Assembly (NCBI GenBank): GCA_016720925.1
Contig: JADKJR010000003.1
Coordinates: 310,001 to 374,000, forward strand
Source: Betaproteobacteria bacterium
Lineage (GTDB): Bacteria > Pseudomonadota > Gammaproteobacteria > Burkholderiales > Usitatibacteraceae
Direction of reading: 5' to 3'
Length of the DNA stretch: 64,000 nt
The position numbers and the translations under genes were made by a program. Below the pieces are notes generated by a model. The model saw only the letters and a list, made by a program, of their open reading frames with translations. It made no database searches and was not told where the DNA came from. Below are positions 19,076 through 28,339 of this stretch, in pieces; positions within the stretch are counted from its first letter, which is position 1; each line of letters begins with the position of its first letter.

Positions 19076-19816
19076 GTGGCCTACCCCCGTTTCTATTCCG
19101 CGCAACCTCTGCCTCGTCCACCGTGCGGTGAACTCTTGTATGAGGCAAATGAGGAAATTGCCAGGCATTTCCAGGTGCTGCGTCTGGGCGTCGGCGATCC
19201 GGTTACGCTGTTTGACGGGCTCGGTGGCGAGTGGTCTGCTGTGATTGCCGCCACCGGCAAGCGACTGGCATCGTTGCGGCTGCTGTCCTTTGATCCGGTC
19301 GAGCGCGAATCGCCCTTGAGAATTACTCTGGTGCAGGCACTTGCGACGAGCGACAAGATGGATCTCATTGTGCAAAAAGCGGTTGAACTCGGTGCCAGTG
19401 CGATTCGGCCCATTGCGACTGAACGCGCCACCCTGAAGCTGGCTGGCGAACGCGCGCAGAAACGCACCGCCCACTGGCAGGCCATCGCACAGGCAGCCTG
19501 CGAGCAATGTGGGCGAAATCGCATACCGCCGGTTGCGGAGATAGTTACGCTTGAGGCCTGGTTGGCGCTGCCGACAAATGATGTGCGGCTGATGTTGCAT
19601 CCGCAAGCGACGCGATCGCTGATTGAATCCGTCGATAGCGAACGATCGCTTGTCCTCATGATTGGGCCCGAAGGCGGGTTCTCGGAAAGAGAGATCACGC
19701 TGGCCGCAACATCCGGCGTAACGTCCGTACGGCTCGGTCCGCGCGTACTGCGAGCCGAAACCGCGGGCCTCGCGGCCCTCGCTACAATAAACGCCGTGCA
19801 TGGCGATTTGCGATAG
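19076..19816 (+). CDS. rsmE: 16S rRNA (uracil1498-N3)-methyltransferase RsmE
   Basis: 246 residues from a GTG start. The SPOUT-family C-terminus carries LVLMIGPEGGFSERE and LGPRVLRAETAGLAAL, the knotted SAM-binding site characteristic of RsmE. The middle has KMDLIVQKAVELGASAIRP. The enzyme methylates N3 of U1498 in 16S rRNA. A strong -10 box at 19041 fits this start, and argA follows after 100 bases. Confidence 0.92.
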   Translation: MAYPRFYSAQPLPRPPCGELLYEANEEIARHFQVLRLGVGDPVTLFDGLGGEWSAVIAATGKRLASLRLLSFDPVERESPLRITLVQALATSDKMDLIVQKAVELGASAIRPIATERATLKLAGERAQKRTAHWQAIAQAACEQCGRNRIPPVAEIVTLEAWLALPTNDVRLMLHPQATRSLIESVDSERSLVLMIGPEGGFSEREITLAATSGVTSVRLGPRVLRAETAGLAALATINAVHGDLR

Positions 19817-19916
19817 ACGGTCAACGATGGCTGCGATACCGTAAAATTCGCGTTGCCGGTTTCACCCTTGAATTCTTCCGTCCGTCGAAAGCGCGCCTTT
19901 TGCCGGAACCTCAAAA

Positions 19917-21251
19917 ATGGCCAAGAACGACGTCAAAAAACTCGAAGTGTTCGTGAAGTGGTTTCGCAGCGCGACGCCGTTCATCCATGAATTTGGCGGA
20001 CGCACCATCGTTATCGCCTTTGGCGGCGAGGTGCTTTCCGACGGAGAATTGATGCAGCTCGCCCACGACATCAACGTGCTGGTGAGCCTGGAAATCCGCG
20101 TGGTGCTGGTACATGGCACCCGGCCGCAAGTCGAGGACCAGCTGAAACAGCACGGCGTCACCTCGCAAATCATCGATGGAAACCGCGTCACCGATGACGC
20201 CACGCTGAAGTGCGTGAAAGAGGCCAATGGCATTGTGCGGGTGGAGATCGAGGCCACGCTTTCCACCGAGCTGGCCAATTCACCGATGGCCAACGCCGAT
20301 ATCCGGGTCTCGTCCGGCAATTTCATCACCGCCAAGCCGCTTGGCGTACGCGATGGGGTGGACTACCGGCACACAGGGCAAGTACGCAAGGTAGATGTCG
20401 AAGGCATCAACCGGCGGCTGGACGACGATGAAGTGGTGTTGATTTCGCCGATCGGTTTTTCACCCACGGGCGATATTTTCAACTGCACGCTGGAAGATGT
20501 GGCGACATCGGTTGCCATCGCACTCAAGGCCGAGAAACTGATTTTCCTCACGGAAACATTGGGTGTCACCGACAGCAAGGAAAAATTGCTGACTGAACTT
20601 ACCGCCTTGCAAGCGCAAGAGGCACTGGGTTCGGTGCGCTACGGCGGGCAAACCGAAGACATTCGCCTGTTCCTGCCGTGCGCGATCCGTGCGGTGCGGG
20701 AAGGCGTCAAGCGTGCGCATCTGATCAGCCGCCATGTGGACGGCGCGTTATTGATGGAGCTATTCACCCATCACGGCATCGGTTCCATGATCGTGCTGGA
20801 ATCGCCCGACAAACTCCGCGATGCCACGTTGGCGGACATAGACGGCATCCTTGCAATCATCGATCCATTGGTTGCACAGGGAATCCTGGTAAGACGCGAC
20901 CGGACGCAGCTCGAAAATGAAATCGACCGGTTTGTGGTGCTGGAACAGGAAGAAGAGATCATCGGCTGCGCGGCGTTGTATCCGTTCCCTAACGACAAGG
21001 CCGTGGAGCTGGCGTGTCTGGCCGTGAACCCGTTTTACCGCGACGGCGGACGCGGGGAACGGATTCTCGCGTTTGCCGAAAAACGCGCCAAGGAAAAGGG
21101 CTTCAAGACCTTGTTCGTGCTTTCCACCCAGACCACTCAATGGTTTCTGGAGCGCGGTTTCGTCGAAAGCGACGTTTCGAAGTTGCCGCAGGAAAAACAG
21201 GCCGCATATAGCTATTCGCGGCGTTCAAAAATATACTCTAAGCCGTTGTAG
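19917..21251 (+). CDS. argA: N-acetylglutamate synthase ArgA
   Basis: 444 residues. An N-terminal amino-acid-kinase-like domain (about residues 1-285, beginning [19 protein letters not shown]) is followed by a C-terminal GNAT acetyltransferase domain (about 295-444, with [19 protein letters not shown]). This is the classical bifunctional-looking ArgA of proteobacteria. It acetylates glutamate with acetyl-CoA, the first step of arginine synthesis, and the kinase-like domain normally carries arginine feedback control. YggX follows 38 bases downstream. Confidence 0.93.
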   Translation: MAKNDVKKLEVFVKWFRSATPFIHEFGGRTIVIAFGGEVLSDGELMQLAHDINVLVSLEIRVVLVHGTRPQVEDQLKQHGVTSQIIDGNRVTDDATLKCVKEANGIVRVEIEATLSTELANSPMANADIRVSSGNFITAKPLGVRDGVDYRHTGQVRKVDVEGINRRLDDDEVVLISPIGFSPTGDIFNCTLEDVATSVAIALKAEKLIFLTETLGVTDSKEKLLTELTALQAQEALGSVRYGGQTEDIRLFLPCAIRAVREGVKRAHLISRHVDGALLMELFTHHGIGSMIVLESPDKLRDATLADIDGILAIIDPLVAQGILVRRDRTQLENEIDRFVVLEQEEEIIGCAALYPFPNDKAVELACLAVNPFYRDGGRGERILAFAEKRAKEKGFKTLFVLSTQTTQWFLERGFVESDVSKLPQEKQAAYSYSRRSKIYSKPL

Positions 21252-21289
21252 CACACGGCATTGGTCGAGCAAACATACTGGAGCAGCAA

Positions 21290-21562
21290 ATGGCAAGAAT
21301 GGTGAATTGCATCAAACTCAAAGCCGAATCAGAAGGGCTGGATTTTCCACCCTATCCCGGACCGATCGGCAAGCAACTTTATGAGCAGGTATCCAAGCAG
21401 GCGTGGAAGGATTGGCTCGATCACCAGAAACGGTTGGTGAACGAAAACCGGCTGAATCTGGCCGACCAGAAAGCGCGCAAGTATCTTGAAGAGCAGATGA
21501 CGCGGCATTTCTTCGGTGAAGGCGCCGATCAGGCATCGGGATTCGTGCCGCCGCCGGGCTAA
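21290..21562 (+). CDS. yggX: Fe(II)-trafficking protein YggX
   Basis: 90 residues, full length for the family. It opens [21 protein letters not shown] with the conserved Cys7 and contains [17 protein letters not shown] and [16 protein letters not shown], diagnostic of YggX. The protein protects Fe-S clusters and is linked to oxidative-stress resistance. A hairpin terminator follows the stop. Confidence 0.93.
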   Translation: MARMVNCIKLKAESEGLDFPPYPGPIGKQLYEQVSKQAWKDWLDHQKRLVNENRLNLADQKARKYLEEQMTRHFFGEGADQASGFVPPPG

Positions 21563-21576
21563 GCATTCCAAAATAA

Positions 21577-21608
21577 GAAAGCCGCCAGGAAATCTGGCGG
21601 CTTTTCAA
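21577..21608. terminator. Bidirectional intrinsic terminator between yggX and phoU
   Basis: The stem aagccgccag pairs with ctggcggctt around a short gaaat loop. It is followed by tttt on the plus strand and preceded by an A-rich run that serves the minus strand. It lies between convergent genes. Confidence 0.85.
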
Positions 21609-21626
21609 TTTCTTGCCTGCATGGAA

Positions 21627-22337
21627 TCAGTCCAGCGAAGACGTTTCCCGCTCAAATTCTTCCGGTGTGATGTGCCGCACGTCTTTGCCTTTTACCAGAT
21701 AGACCACGTATTCCGACATGTTCTTGGCGTGGTCGCCGATGCGTTCGATGGCTTTGGCGACGAACAGAATTTCAATCGCAGCGGATATGGTTCGCGGGTC
21801 TTCCATCATGAAGGTGACGAGCTGCCGTAACACGCCGCGGAATTGCTCATCGACAACCTGGTCCTGCTTGACGACCTTGGCCGCGGCGCTGATATCCAGC
21901 CGCGCGAACGCATCCAGCGCGGTTTTCAGCATATCGAGCGCAACCGTGCTGGCGTAGCGAATTTCGGAGAAGCGCGTCGACAACCGCCGATCATGCGCGT
22001 GAATGAGCTTCGCCATGCGGGCGATTTTCTGCGCTTCGTCGCCGATGCGTTCCAGATCGGTGATGGTTTTAACCACCGTCATTACCATCCGCAGATCGCT
22101 CGCGGTAGGCTGGCGTTTGGCGATGATGTGGATACAGTCGTCGTCGATGGCGACTTCCAGTGCATTTACACGATGGTCGTCGACAATTACCTGATCTGCC
22201 AACTCCATATCGCCTGCCGCAAGGGCGTCCATTGCGCGACTGATCTGCTGTTCGACGAGGCCACCCATTTGCAGTACGCGCGAGCGCAATGCTTCGAGTT
22301 CGGCATCAAATTTTTTCGAGATGTGTTCGCTGGGCAT
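21627..22337 (-). CDS. phoU: Phosphate-signalling regulator PhoU
   Basis: 236 residues with the two-repeat helical-bundle layout of PhoU. It opens SEHISKKFDAELEALRSRVLQMGGLVE and contains the paired metal-site segments MTVVKTITDLERIGDEAQKIAR and VAKAIERIGDHAKNMSEY. PhoU links the Pst transporter to the PhoR kinase and suppresses Pho-regulon expression. Here it stands apart from pst and pho genes. I saw no convincing Pho box in the 107 bases upstream. Confidence 0.93.
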   Translation of the reverse strand: MPSEHISKKFDAELEALRSRVLQMGGLVEQQISRAMDALAAGDMELADQVIVDDHRVNALEVAIDDDCIHIIAKRQPTASDLRMVMTVVKTITDLERIGDEAQKIARMAKLIHAHDRRLSTRFSEIRYASTVALDMLKTALDAFARLDISAAAKVVKQDQVVDEQFRGVLRQLVTFMMEDPRTISAAIEILFVAKAIERIGDHAKNMSEYVVYLVKGKDVRHITPEEFERETSSLD

Positions 22338-22403
22338 GATTCGGCTTGAAATAGTGTGTTCGGGAATTGTACGAGTGTAAGCGCGTGGTGTGACAGAAAT
22401 GTG

Positions 22404-22424
22404 ACCGCGCGCCGTTCGCGCGGT
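22404..22424 (-). terminator. GC-rich hairpin after rpiA
   Basis: The arms ccgcgcg and cgcgcgg flank a ccgtt loop 20 bases past the rpiA stop. There is no T-run on the minus strand, so terminator activity is doubtful. Confidence 0.35.
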
Positions 22425-22444
22425 TCAAATCCACGGCAAAGTGC

Positions 22445-23141
22445 TTAAGCCGGTATCGTTTCTGCTCGTTCACGACGCAGCGTCTGTACGCCGTCCGCCG
22501 ACGCCAACAATGCAACATCGGCGCCGCGCCGTGCAAACAGGCCATTGGTCACGACGCCGGCAATCTGGTTGATGGCCGTTTCGAGTTCGATCGGATTGAC
22601 GATAGACATACCACGCACATCCAGTATCCAGTTGCCGTTGTCGGTGACGACCGCTTTACCCTCGCGCAGCCGCCATTCGGGGTGGCCGCCGAGTTGCACC
22701 AATTCACGTGCTACATAGCTTCGCGCCATTGGGATCACTTCCACCGGAAGCGGAAATCTTCCGAGTATGTCAACCAGCTTGGATTGATCGGCAATGCACA
22801 CAAATTTTCCGGAAGCTGCCGCAACAATCTTCTCCCGGGTGAGCGCCGCGCCGCCACCCTTGATCATGTGTAGCTGGCGGGAAATTTCATCCGCGCCATC
22901 GACATATACCGAAAGCGTACCAGCGTCGTTCAGTTCCAGCACTTCAACGCGCGCTTCCCGCAGCAACTTCGTGCTGGCATCCGAACTGGAAACGGCGCCC
23001 TTGATGCGCGATGCTATCTTAGCCAGTTCCGGCAATAAAAAAATTGACGGTGGAACCGGTTCCGACGCCGATAATTGTGTCGTCCGGCACATAGGCAATT
23101 GCGGCTTTCGCGGCGGCTTGTTTGAGAGCGTTTTGGTCCAT
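22445..23141 (-). pseudogene. rpiA: Ribose-5-phosphate isomerase A, frameshifted as sequenced
   Basis: The N-terminus is read from the ATG at 23141: [14 protein letters not shown], then [15 protein letters not shown], the phosphate-binding loop of RpiA. That frame stops at 23019. The rest ([51 protein letters not shown]) continues in another frame to 22445. The switch lies at or just after a seven-A run at 23037-23043, equal to seven T in the gene. RpiA interconverts ribose-5-phosphate and ribulose-5-phosphate and is a core enzyme, so a sequencing indel is the likeliest cause. The restored protein would be about 231 residues. It is divergent from ilvA. Confidence 0.85.
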
Positions 23142-23226
23142 GGGACTTTAAATGGGAGATCAGCCAAAAGAATAGCGGAAATCCTGCTACATTTCTCCTG
23201 AGAATTGTCATTTGTCAGGAAAAAAT

Positions 23227-24738
23227 GTGAAGCAGGATTATTTGAAGCGCATCTTGAGCGCTCGGGTGTACGACGTTGCCATCGAGAGCCCGCTGACCAG
23301 AAGCGTTGGCATATCGGAAGCATTGGGTAATGAGGTGTTGCTCAAGCGCGAAGACTTGCAGCCGGTATTTTCCTTCAAGCTGCGCGGCGCCTATAACAAG
23401 ATGGCGCATTTGTCCGCAGCCGAATTGAAGCGCGGCGTTATTTGCGCATCGGCCGGCAATCATGCGCAGGGAGTCGCGCTGGCCGCGCAGAAACTCGGTT
23501 GCAAGGCCACGATCGTCATGCCGGTGACAACGCCCTCCATCAAGATACAGGCGGTTGAGCGGCGCGGTGCAGAGGTCATATTGAAAGGCGACGGTTACCA
23601 TGAGGCCGGGCTTTATGCCAAGCAGCTTTCGGCGAAGAAGAATCTCACCTATGTCCATCCATACGATGATCCACTGGTCATTGCCGGCCAAGGCACGATC
23701 GGCATGGAAATCCTGCGGCAGTTCCAGCACCCGATCGATGCGATCTTTGTGCCGGTCGGCGGCGGTGGCCTGATTGCCGGCATCGCCGCCTACGTCAAAG
23801 CGCTTTCGCCGAAGACGAAGATCATTGGGGTTGAGCCAGAGGATTCCAATGCAATGTACCAGTCCCTGAAGGCAAACAAGCGCGTCACGCTATCGCACGT
23901 CAACCTGTTTGCTGACGGCGTGGCCGTGAAACAGGTGGGCGTGGAAACGTTCAGGCTGGCAAAGCAACTGGTGGACGAGATCGTGCTGGTGGATACGGAC
24001 GAAATCTGTGCCGCGATCAAAGACATTTTTCAGGACACGCGTTCCATCATGGAGCCGTCGGGCGGATTGGCATTGGCAGGCATCAAGCGTTATGTCGAGC
24101 GCGAGAAGTGCAGGAACAAGACCTTTGTCGCCATCTGCTGCGGCGCCAACATGAATTTTGACCGCTTGCGTTTTGTGGCCGAGCGCGCACAGGTCGGTGA
24201 ACATCAGGAGGCGCTGCTGGGTGCCACCGTACCGGAGACGCGTGGCAGTTTTCGGCGTTTTTGCGAGCTTCTGGGGCCGAGAAGCGTGACTGAATTCAAT
24301 TACCGTATCGCGGATGCCAAGCAGGCGCATCTGTTTGTCGGCGTGGCGGTGAGCGGGCGCGATGAAGCCAAGAAGCTGGTGTCACATTTCAATGGCCACG
24401 GCTTCAAGACCGTTGACCTCACCGAAAACGAGATGGCCAAACTGCATGTACGGCATTTGGTGGGAGGCCGCTCCGCGCTGGCGAAGGATGAGCTTGTCTA
24501 CCGTTTTGAATTTCCGGAACGTCCGGGCGCGTTGATGCGCTTCCTGACCAGCATGAGTCCCAGTTGGAACATCACGCTCTTTCACTACCGGAATCACGGC
24601 GCTGATATAGGACGTATTCTGGTGGGTTTGCAGGTGCCCGCTAACGAACGATCGGGCTTTAGGAAATTCCTCAAGACGCTGGGCTACGAGTACGTGGATG
24701 AGACAGCGAATCCCGCGTACCGGCTATTTCTGAGATAA
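23227..24738 (+). CDS. ilvA: Threonine ammonia-lyase, biosynthetic (IlvA)
   Basis: 503 residues. The preferred start is the GTG at 23227, with AGGA at 23217-23220 in front; a TTG at 23212 is an upstream alternative. The PLP lysine is in [10 protein letters not shown] (residue 51), and the phosphate-binding glycine loop is [14 protein letters not shown]. The C-terminal third contains two ACT-like regulatory repeats (about 325-503). This is the long biosynthetic form, normally inhibited by isoleucine. It converts threonine to 2-oxobutanoate, the first step to isoleucine. A palindromic repeat follows 3 bases after the stop. Confidence 0.93.
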   Translation: MKQDYLKRILSARVYDVAIESPLTRSVGISEALGNEVLLKREDLQPVFSFKLRGAYNKMAHLSAAELKRGVICASAGNHAQGVALAAQKLGCKATIVMPVTTPSIKIQAVERRGAEVILKGDGYHEAGLYAKQLSAKKNLTYVHPYDDPLVIAGQGTIGMEILRQFQHPIDAIFVPVGGGGLIAGIAAYVKALSPKTKIIGVEPEDSNAMYQSLKANKRVTLSHVNLFADGVAVKQVGVETFRLAKQLVDEIVLVDTDEICAAIKDIFQDTRSIMEPSGGLALAGIKRYVEREKCRNKTFVAICCGANMNFDRLRFVAERAQVGEHQEALLGATVPETRGSFRRFCELLGPRSVTEFNYRIADAKQAHLFVGVAVSGRDEAKKLVSHFNGHGFKTVDLTENEMAKLHVRHLVGGRSALAKDELVYRFEFPERPGALMRFLTSMSPSWNITLFHYRNHGADIGRILVGLQVPANERSGFRKFLKTLGYEYVDETANPAYRLFLR

Positions 24739-24741
24739 TTA

Positions 24742-24803
24742 AACCCCATAGTGGGCGCGGCCTGCAGGCCGAAAGTGCCCGGGAAGCCGCGCCAGTGCTT
24801 GTT
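24742..24803. repeat. 66-bp-type intergenic palindromic repeat, copy 3
   Basis: The right arm gccgcgccagtgcttgtt matches the family well; the left arm accccatagtgggcgcgg is partly degraded. It fills the convergent gap between ilvA and sspB and touches the sspB stop codon, so it probably serves as their shared terminator hairpin. Confidence 0.7.
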
Positions 24804-25287
24804 ATTTGATGATGCGCAATTTGCTGCGCGTAGGGGTCTTCGGTTTGTCGGGAGGACCCTGATCGTCGTCAGCTTTGGCGATTGGCGTGCTTTCCGTCAA
24901 TTTTGCGACCGCGAGCGTCGGCACCGATTGCAGGGCAGGGCCCGCCGGTGCGTGGCTCGGCGCCTGCTCGGGGGGTATTTCCGGGTCAAAGAAAACGCCA
25001 CGCCCGTTTTCTCTTGCAAAGATACTTTGGACGGCATAAATCGGCACGGCGATCTCGCGCGAGGCGCCATTGAACCGGGCCGAAAACTGGACAAGATCAT
25101 TGCCGATCGTCAGGTTACGAGTCGCCTGCTGACTCACGGAAAGTACGATTTCGCCATTTTTCACGTACTCCATCGGCACGCGCGTGTTCGCGTCAACTTT
25201 GATGCTCAGGTAAGGCGTGAAGCCACAGTCCGCGCACCATTCGTAGATAGCGCGGATGAGGTAGGGCTTGGTGGAGAGTTCAGCCAT
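24802..25287 (-). CDS. sspB: ClpXP protease specificity-enhancing factor SspB
   Basis: 161 residues. The N-terminal domain (about 1-110) starts STKPYLIRAIYEWCADCGFTPYL and includes NGEIVLSVSQQATRNL, matching the SspB substrate-binding fold. A flexible proline-rich linker leads to the C-terminal LRIIK, the short ClpX-binding tail. SspB delivers ssrA-tagged and other proteins to ClpXP. It is downstream of sspA, as in many beta- and gammaproteobacteria. Confidence 0.93.
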   Translation of the reverse strand: MAELSTKPYLIRAIYEWCADCGFTPYLSIKVDANTRVPMEYVKNGEIVLSVSQQATRNLTIGNDLVQFSARFNGASREIAVPIYAVQSIFARENGRGVFFDPEIPPEQAPSHAPAGPALQSVPTLAVAKLTESTPIAKADDDQGPPDKPKTPTRSKLRIIK

Positions 25288-25331
25288 GAAACAGGCTCAT
25301 TGCAGGACAGCTTCCTTGTAACCCTCAGGGA

Positions 25332-25364
25332 GATTCGTGCGTTTGCATTGCAAATGCACGAATC
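25332..25364 (-). other. Hairpin between sspA and sspB
   Basis: The arms gattcgtgcgtttgc and gcaaatgcacgaatc are nearly complementary, with one mismatch. They start at the sspA stop codon. With no T-run after it on the minus strand, it may be an attenuator or mRNA-stabilising hairpin rather than a strong terminator. Confidence 0.5.
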
Positions 25365-25962
25365 ACTTCCTCATCGCCTTTTCAGACGCCGTCATGGAAT
25401 CGATAAACGCCTGGCGCGAGAACAGCCGTTCAGCGTATTTCAGCAGAGGTGCCGCCGCCTTGGGCATGTCAACGTGATAGTGCTCCAGACGCCAAAGCAA
25501 CGGCGCGATCGCGACATCGAGCATCGAGAATTCATCGCCCAGCATGTGCTTTTGCTTAACGAAAATTGGCGCCAGCTGAATCAGGTTCTCGCGAATATAA
25601 AGTCGCGCCTTGTCGTGCTGGTTTGGCTTGCCGCGCTCAAGAAGATCGACATGATTGAAAATTTCATTTTCCATGCGGAACAGAATCAGACGGGCGCGGG
25701 CGCGCATGACCGGATCAGCGGGCATTAGTTGCGGGTGCGGAAAACGCTCGTCGATGTACTCGTTAATGATGTTCGATTCGTACAGGATCAGATCGCGTTC
25801 AACGAGCACCGGTGTGCGGTTGTACGGGTTCATCACCGCGAGATCTTCCGGCTTGTTCATCAGGTCGACGTCTAGTATCTGGAAATCCATGCCTTTTTCA
25901 TAAAGCACGATACGGCAACGGTGGCTGAATGGACACGTGGTCCCCGAGTACAAGGTCATCAT
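25363..25962 (-). CDS. sspA: Stringent starvation protein A (SspA)
   Basis: 199 residues with a glutathione-S-transferase-like fold. It opens MMTLYSGTTCPFSHRCRIVLYEKGMDFQ, and the thioredoxin-like half carries NPYNRTPVLVERDLILYESNIINEYIDERFPHP in consecutive conserved blocks. SspA binds RNA polymerase and modulates transcription in stationary phase and stress. A 167-bp MITE-like element sits directly upstream (25994-26160) and may alter its promoter. Confidence 0.92.
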   Translation of the reverse strand: MMTLYSGTTCPFSHRCRIVLYEKGMDFQILDVDLMNKPEDLAVMNPYNRTPVLVERDLILYESNIINEYIDERFPHPQLMPADPVMRARARLILFRMENEIFNHVDLLERGKPNQHDKARLYIRENLIQLAPIFVKQKHMLGDEFSMLDVAIAPLLWRLEHYHVDMPKAAAPLLKYAERLFSRQAFIDSMTASEKAMRK

Positions 25963-25993
25963 GGCGGCTTACCTGTTTTCTAGTTATGTGAAT

Positions 25994-26160
25994 CTAGCAG
26001 CCTGTCGGACTTAGAGGAAATCGGCTGCAAAATGATTTGGCCGGTGCATATTTCCCCGCTTTTCAGCGCCAATGGAACAGCATTGGCTTGAAAACCGTGA
26101 AAATCTGCCCTCACCCATATCATTTTTCGCTTCGATTTTCTAAGTCCGACAGGCTGCTAG
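25994..26160. mobile_element. 167-bp MITE-like element with perfect 21-bp terminal inverted repeats
   Basis: The left end ctagcagcctgtcggactta (plus one further g) at 25994-26014 is the exact reverse complement of 26140-26160. Similarity continues inward imperfectly for about 25 more bases (gcaaaatgat against gaaaaatgat). The outermost ctag on both sides could be a 4-bp target duplication, leaving cagcctgtcggactta as the true terminus. There is no open reading frame of note, so it is non-autonomous. The parent family is not identified; IS families that duplicate CTAG-type targets, such as IS5-like, are candidates. It lies between petC and sspA. Confidence 0.8.
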
Positions 26161-26226
26161 CAAGTTCTTCAAATGCCAAGCCGCGCATGAAAGCGCGGCT
26201 GGCGGCCTGGATTGACGTTACGGTCG

Positions 26227-27012
26227 CTATTTGACGTCTTTCCAGTATTCGTGCTTCAACCACAAACTGACGAAGAATAGGAGAGTAAGGAAGAACAGCA
26301 CAAGAATGCCGATCTGGCCACGCTGTACACGCGCCGGTTCGGCCATGTAGGTCAGGTAGTTCACGAGGTCGACGACAAACTGGTCGTACTCGGCTGGGCT
26401 CAAGGTGCCTGTACGATCGACAGCCAATTTCATCACCGGTTCCATCTGACCGCCGTGCCCAGGCTTTTCGCCTGCTTTCGCCAATATTTGCGTACCCTGC
26501 AAATCGTGCAGCACATGCGGCATGGCCACGTTATTGAAAATCACATTATTCCAGCCGCTGGGTGATGCGTCATCCCGATGAAAACTGCGCAGGAAGGTAT
26601 ACAGCCAATCCGAGCCACGCACACGTGCGACCAAGGTGAGGTCGGGTGGCAGGACACCAAACCAGTCCTTGGCATCCTTGGGATCAAGCGCCGATACCAT
26701 CGTATCGCCAAATTTTTCAGTTGTGAACATCAGGTTGTCGCGGATTTGCTGCTCCGACAGGCCGATTTTCGTGAGCGCGCTGTAACGCATGAAAGCGGCG
26801 TTGTGGCAGTTGAGGCAATAGTTGACGAAATTACGCGCGCCACGCTGCAGCGACGCCTGATCGTTCAGGTTGATCGGCGCCTTGTCGAGCGCTAATTCGC
26901 CACCAGAAGCAAACGCACTGGTGCTGGTGATCGCCAAGGCCGCCAAGGCAACCGACGTGAGCGAACGCATGGCGTGCAGGATGTTGCAAAGTATGAAAGG
27001 TGCGGTGTTCAT
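26227..27012 (-). CDS. petC: Cytochrome c1 of the bc1 complex
   Basis: 261 residues from the ATG at 27012, which overlaps the petB stop by one base. An alternative ATG at 26970 gives a cleaner signal peptide (MRSLTSVALAALAI, cleaved after AFA). The haem site CLNCHN is clear. PDLTLVARVRGSDWLYTFLR and NVAMPHVLHDLQG (axial Met region) are typical of c1, and one C-terminal membrane anchor (about residues 232-250) precedes EYWKDVK. The protein passes electrons from the Rieske centre to soluble cytochrome c. Confidence 0.93.
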   Translation of the reverse strand: MNTAPFILCNILHAMRSLTSVALAALAITSTSAFASGGELALDKAPINLNDQASLQRGARNFVNYCLNCHNAAFMRYSALTKIGLSEQQIRDNLMFTTEKFGDTMVSALDPKDAKDWFGVLPPDLTLVARVRGSDWLYTFLRSFHRDDASPSGWNNVIFNNVAMPHVLHDLQGTQILAKAGEKPGHGGQMEPVMKLAVDRTGTLSPAEYDQFVVDLVNYLTYMAEPARVQRGQIGILVLFFLTLLFFVSLWLKHEYWKDVK

Positions 27013-28328
27013 TAGTAAGTCACCCTTTCCGGTTCGGGCAATTCTTTGTCTATCCTGGTGTACCACGGCATCAGGACGAAGAAGGCAAAATAGACCGCTG
27101 TCAGGATGCGTGCGACCAGTGTTCCCGTATCCGCGCCGCCTAAGAGAGGCAGCCCTTTGGGCAGTTGTCCCCATACCGTGGTCGGCACCGTTCCCAGATA
27201 ACCGAGGATAAGAAAGCTGAATACAAAGGCCGCAAGGAACCATTTGTAAATCGGACCGCGGTACCGCACCGATTTGACCTTGCCGAGATCCAGCCACGGT
27301 AGTGCGAACAGGATCATGACCGCGGCGCCCATGACGGCAACACCGGGGAACTGGGAGCCGAACATTGAAGGCACGGCACGCAACATGGCGTAGAACGGCG
27401 TGAAATACCACACCGGCGCGATGTGCACGGGCGTCGTTAACGGATCAGCCTGAACGAAATTTGGCCCTTCGAGAAAATAGCCGCCCATGTCCGGCGCGAA
27501 GAACATGATTGCCGCGAATACTGCCAGGAACACCACCGTGCCAACGGTGTCCTTCACCGTGTAATAAGGATGGAACGGGATACCGTCCTTGGGTGTGCCA
27601 TCCGGAGACAGGTCCTTCTTGATTTCAATACCATCGGGGTTGTTGGACCCGACTTCATGGAGCGCCATCAAATGAGCCACCACGAGGCCCAGCAGTGCCA
27701 GCGGGACGGCAATGACATGAAACGCGAAGAATCGATTTAACGTTGCGTCGCCGATGGTGAAGTCGCCGCGAATCCAAATCGAAAGGTCCTCGCCGATGAA
27801 AGGTATCGCGCCAAACAGATTGATGATGACCTGCGCACCCCAATAGGACATCTGCCCCCATGGCAGCAAATAGCCGAAGAAGGCTTCCGCCATCATGCAA
27901 AGGTAAATCAGGCAGCCGAAAATCCACAGCAATTCGCGTGGCTTGCGGTATGAGCCGTACATCAGGCCGCGCATCATGTGCAGGTATACGACGATAAAGA
28001 ACATCGACGCCCCGGTGGAATGCATATAGCGAATTACCCAGCCGCCCCACACATCGCGCATGATGAATTCAACAGAGGCAAATGCCAGCTTCGCATCGGG
28101 TTTGTAGTTCATCGTCAGGAATATTCCGGTGACAATCTGGATCGCCAGCGCGACTGTCGCAAGGATGCCAAAGTAGTACCAGAAGTTGAAATTCTTCGGC
28201 GCATAGTATTCGGACGCGTGCGCCTTCCAGAGGGCCATAAGCGGAAACCGCTCATCGACCCAGACAATCGCCTTGCCCAGTGGACCGCCCATCGGTGGTT
28301 CAATCGCTTGTTTGGTGACGTTTGCCAT
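27012..28328 (-). CDS. petB: Cytochrome b of the bc1 complex
   Basis: 438 residues with eight or nine membrane helices. The four haem-ligand histidines sit in MHSTGASMFFIVVYLHMMRG and FAFHVIAVPLALLGLVVAHL. The quinol-site PEWY-type motif appears as PVWYFTPFYAMLRAVP. It is the quinol-oxidising, proton-translocating core subunit. It starts 11 bases after petA and overlaps petC, so petABC form one operon. Confidence 0.95.
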   Translation of the reverse strand: MANVTKQAIEPPMGGPLGKAIVWVDERFPLMALWKAHASEYYAPKNFNFWYYFGILATVALAIQIVTGIFLTMNYKPDAKLAFASVEFIMRDVWGGWVIRYMHSTGASMFFIVVYLHMMRGLMYGSYRKPRELLWIFGCLIYLCMMAEAFFGYLLPWGQMSYWGAQVIINLFGAIPFIGEDLSIWIRGDFTIGDATLNRFFAFHVIAVPLALLGLVVAHLMALHEVGSNNPDGIEIKKDLSPDGTPKDGIPFHPYYTVKDTVGTVVFLAVFAAIMFFAPDMGGYFLEGPNFVQADPLTTPVHIAPVWYFTPFYAMLRAVPSMFGSQFPGVAVMGAAVMILFALPWLDLGKVKSVRYRGPIYKWFLAAFVFSFLILGYLGTVPTTVWGQLPKGLPLLGGADTGTLVARILTAVYFAFFVLMPWYTRIDKELPEPERVTY

Positions 28329-28339
28329 GATTCTTTTCC

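Noticed and set aside
22338..22444. Possible Pho box upstream of phoU (ctgtcacaccacgcgcttac)
   Set aside because: Only the first half resembles the consensus; the second half and spacing do not fit.
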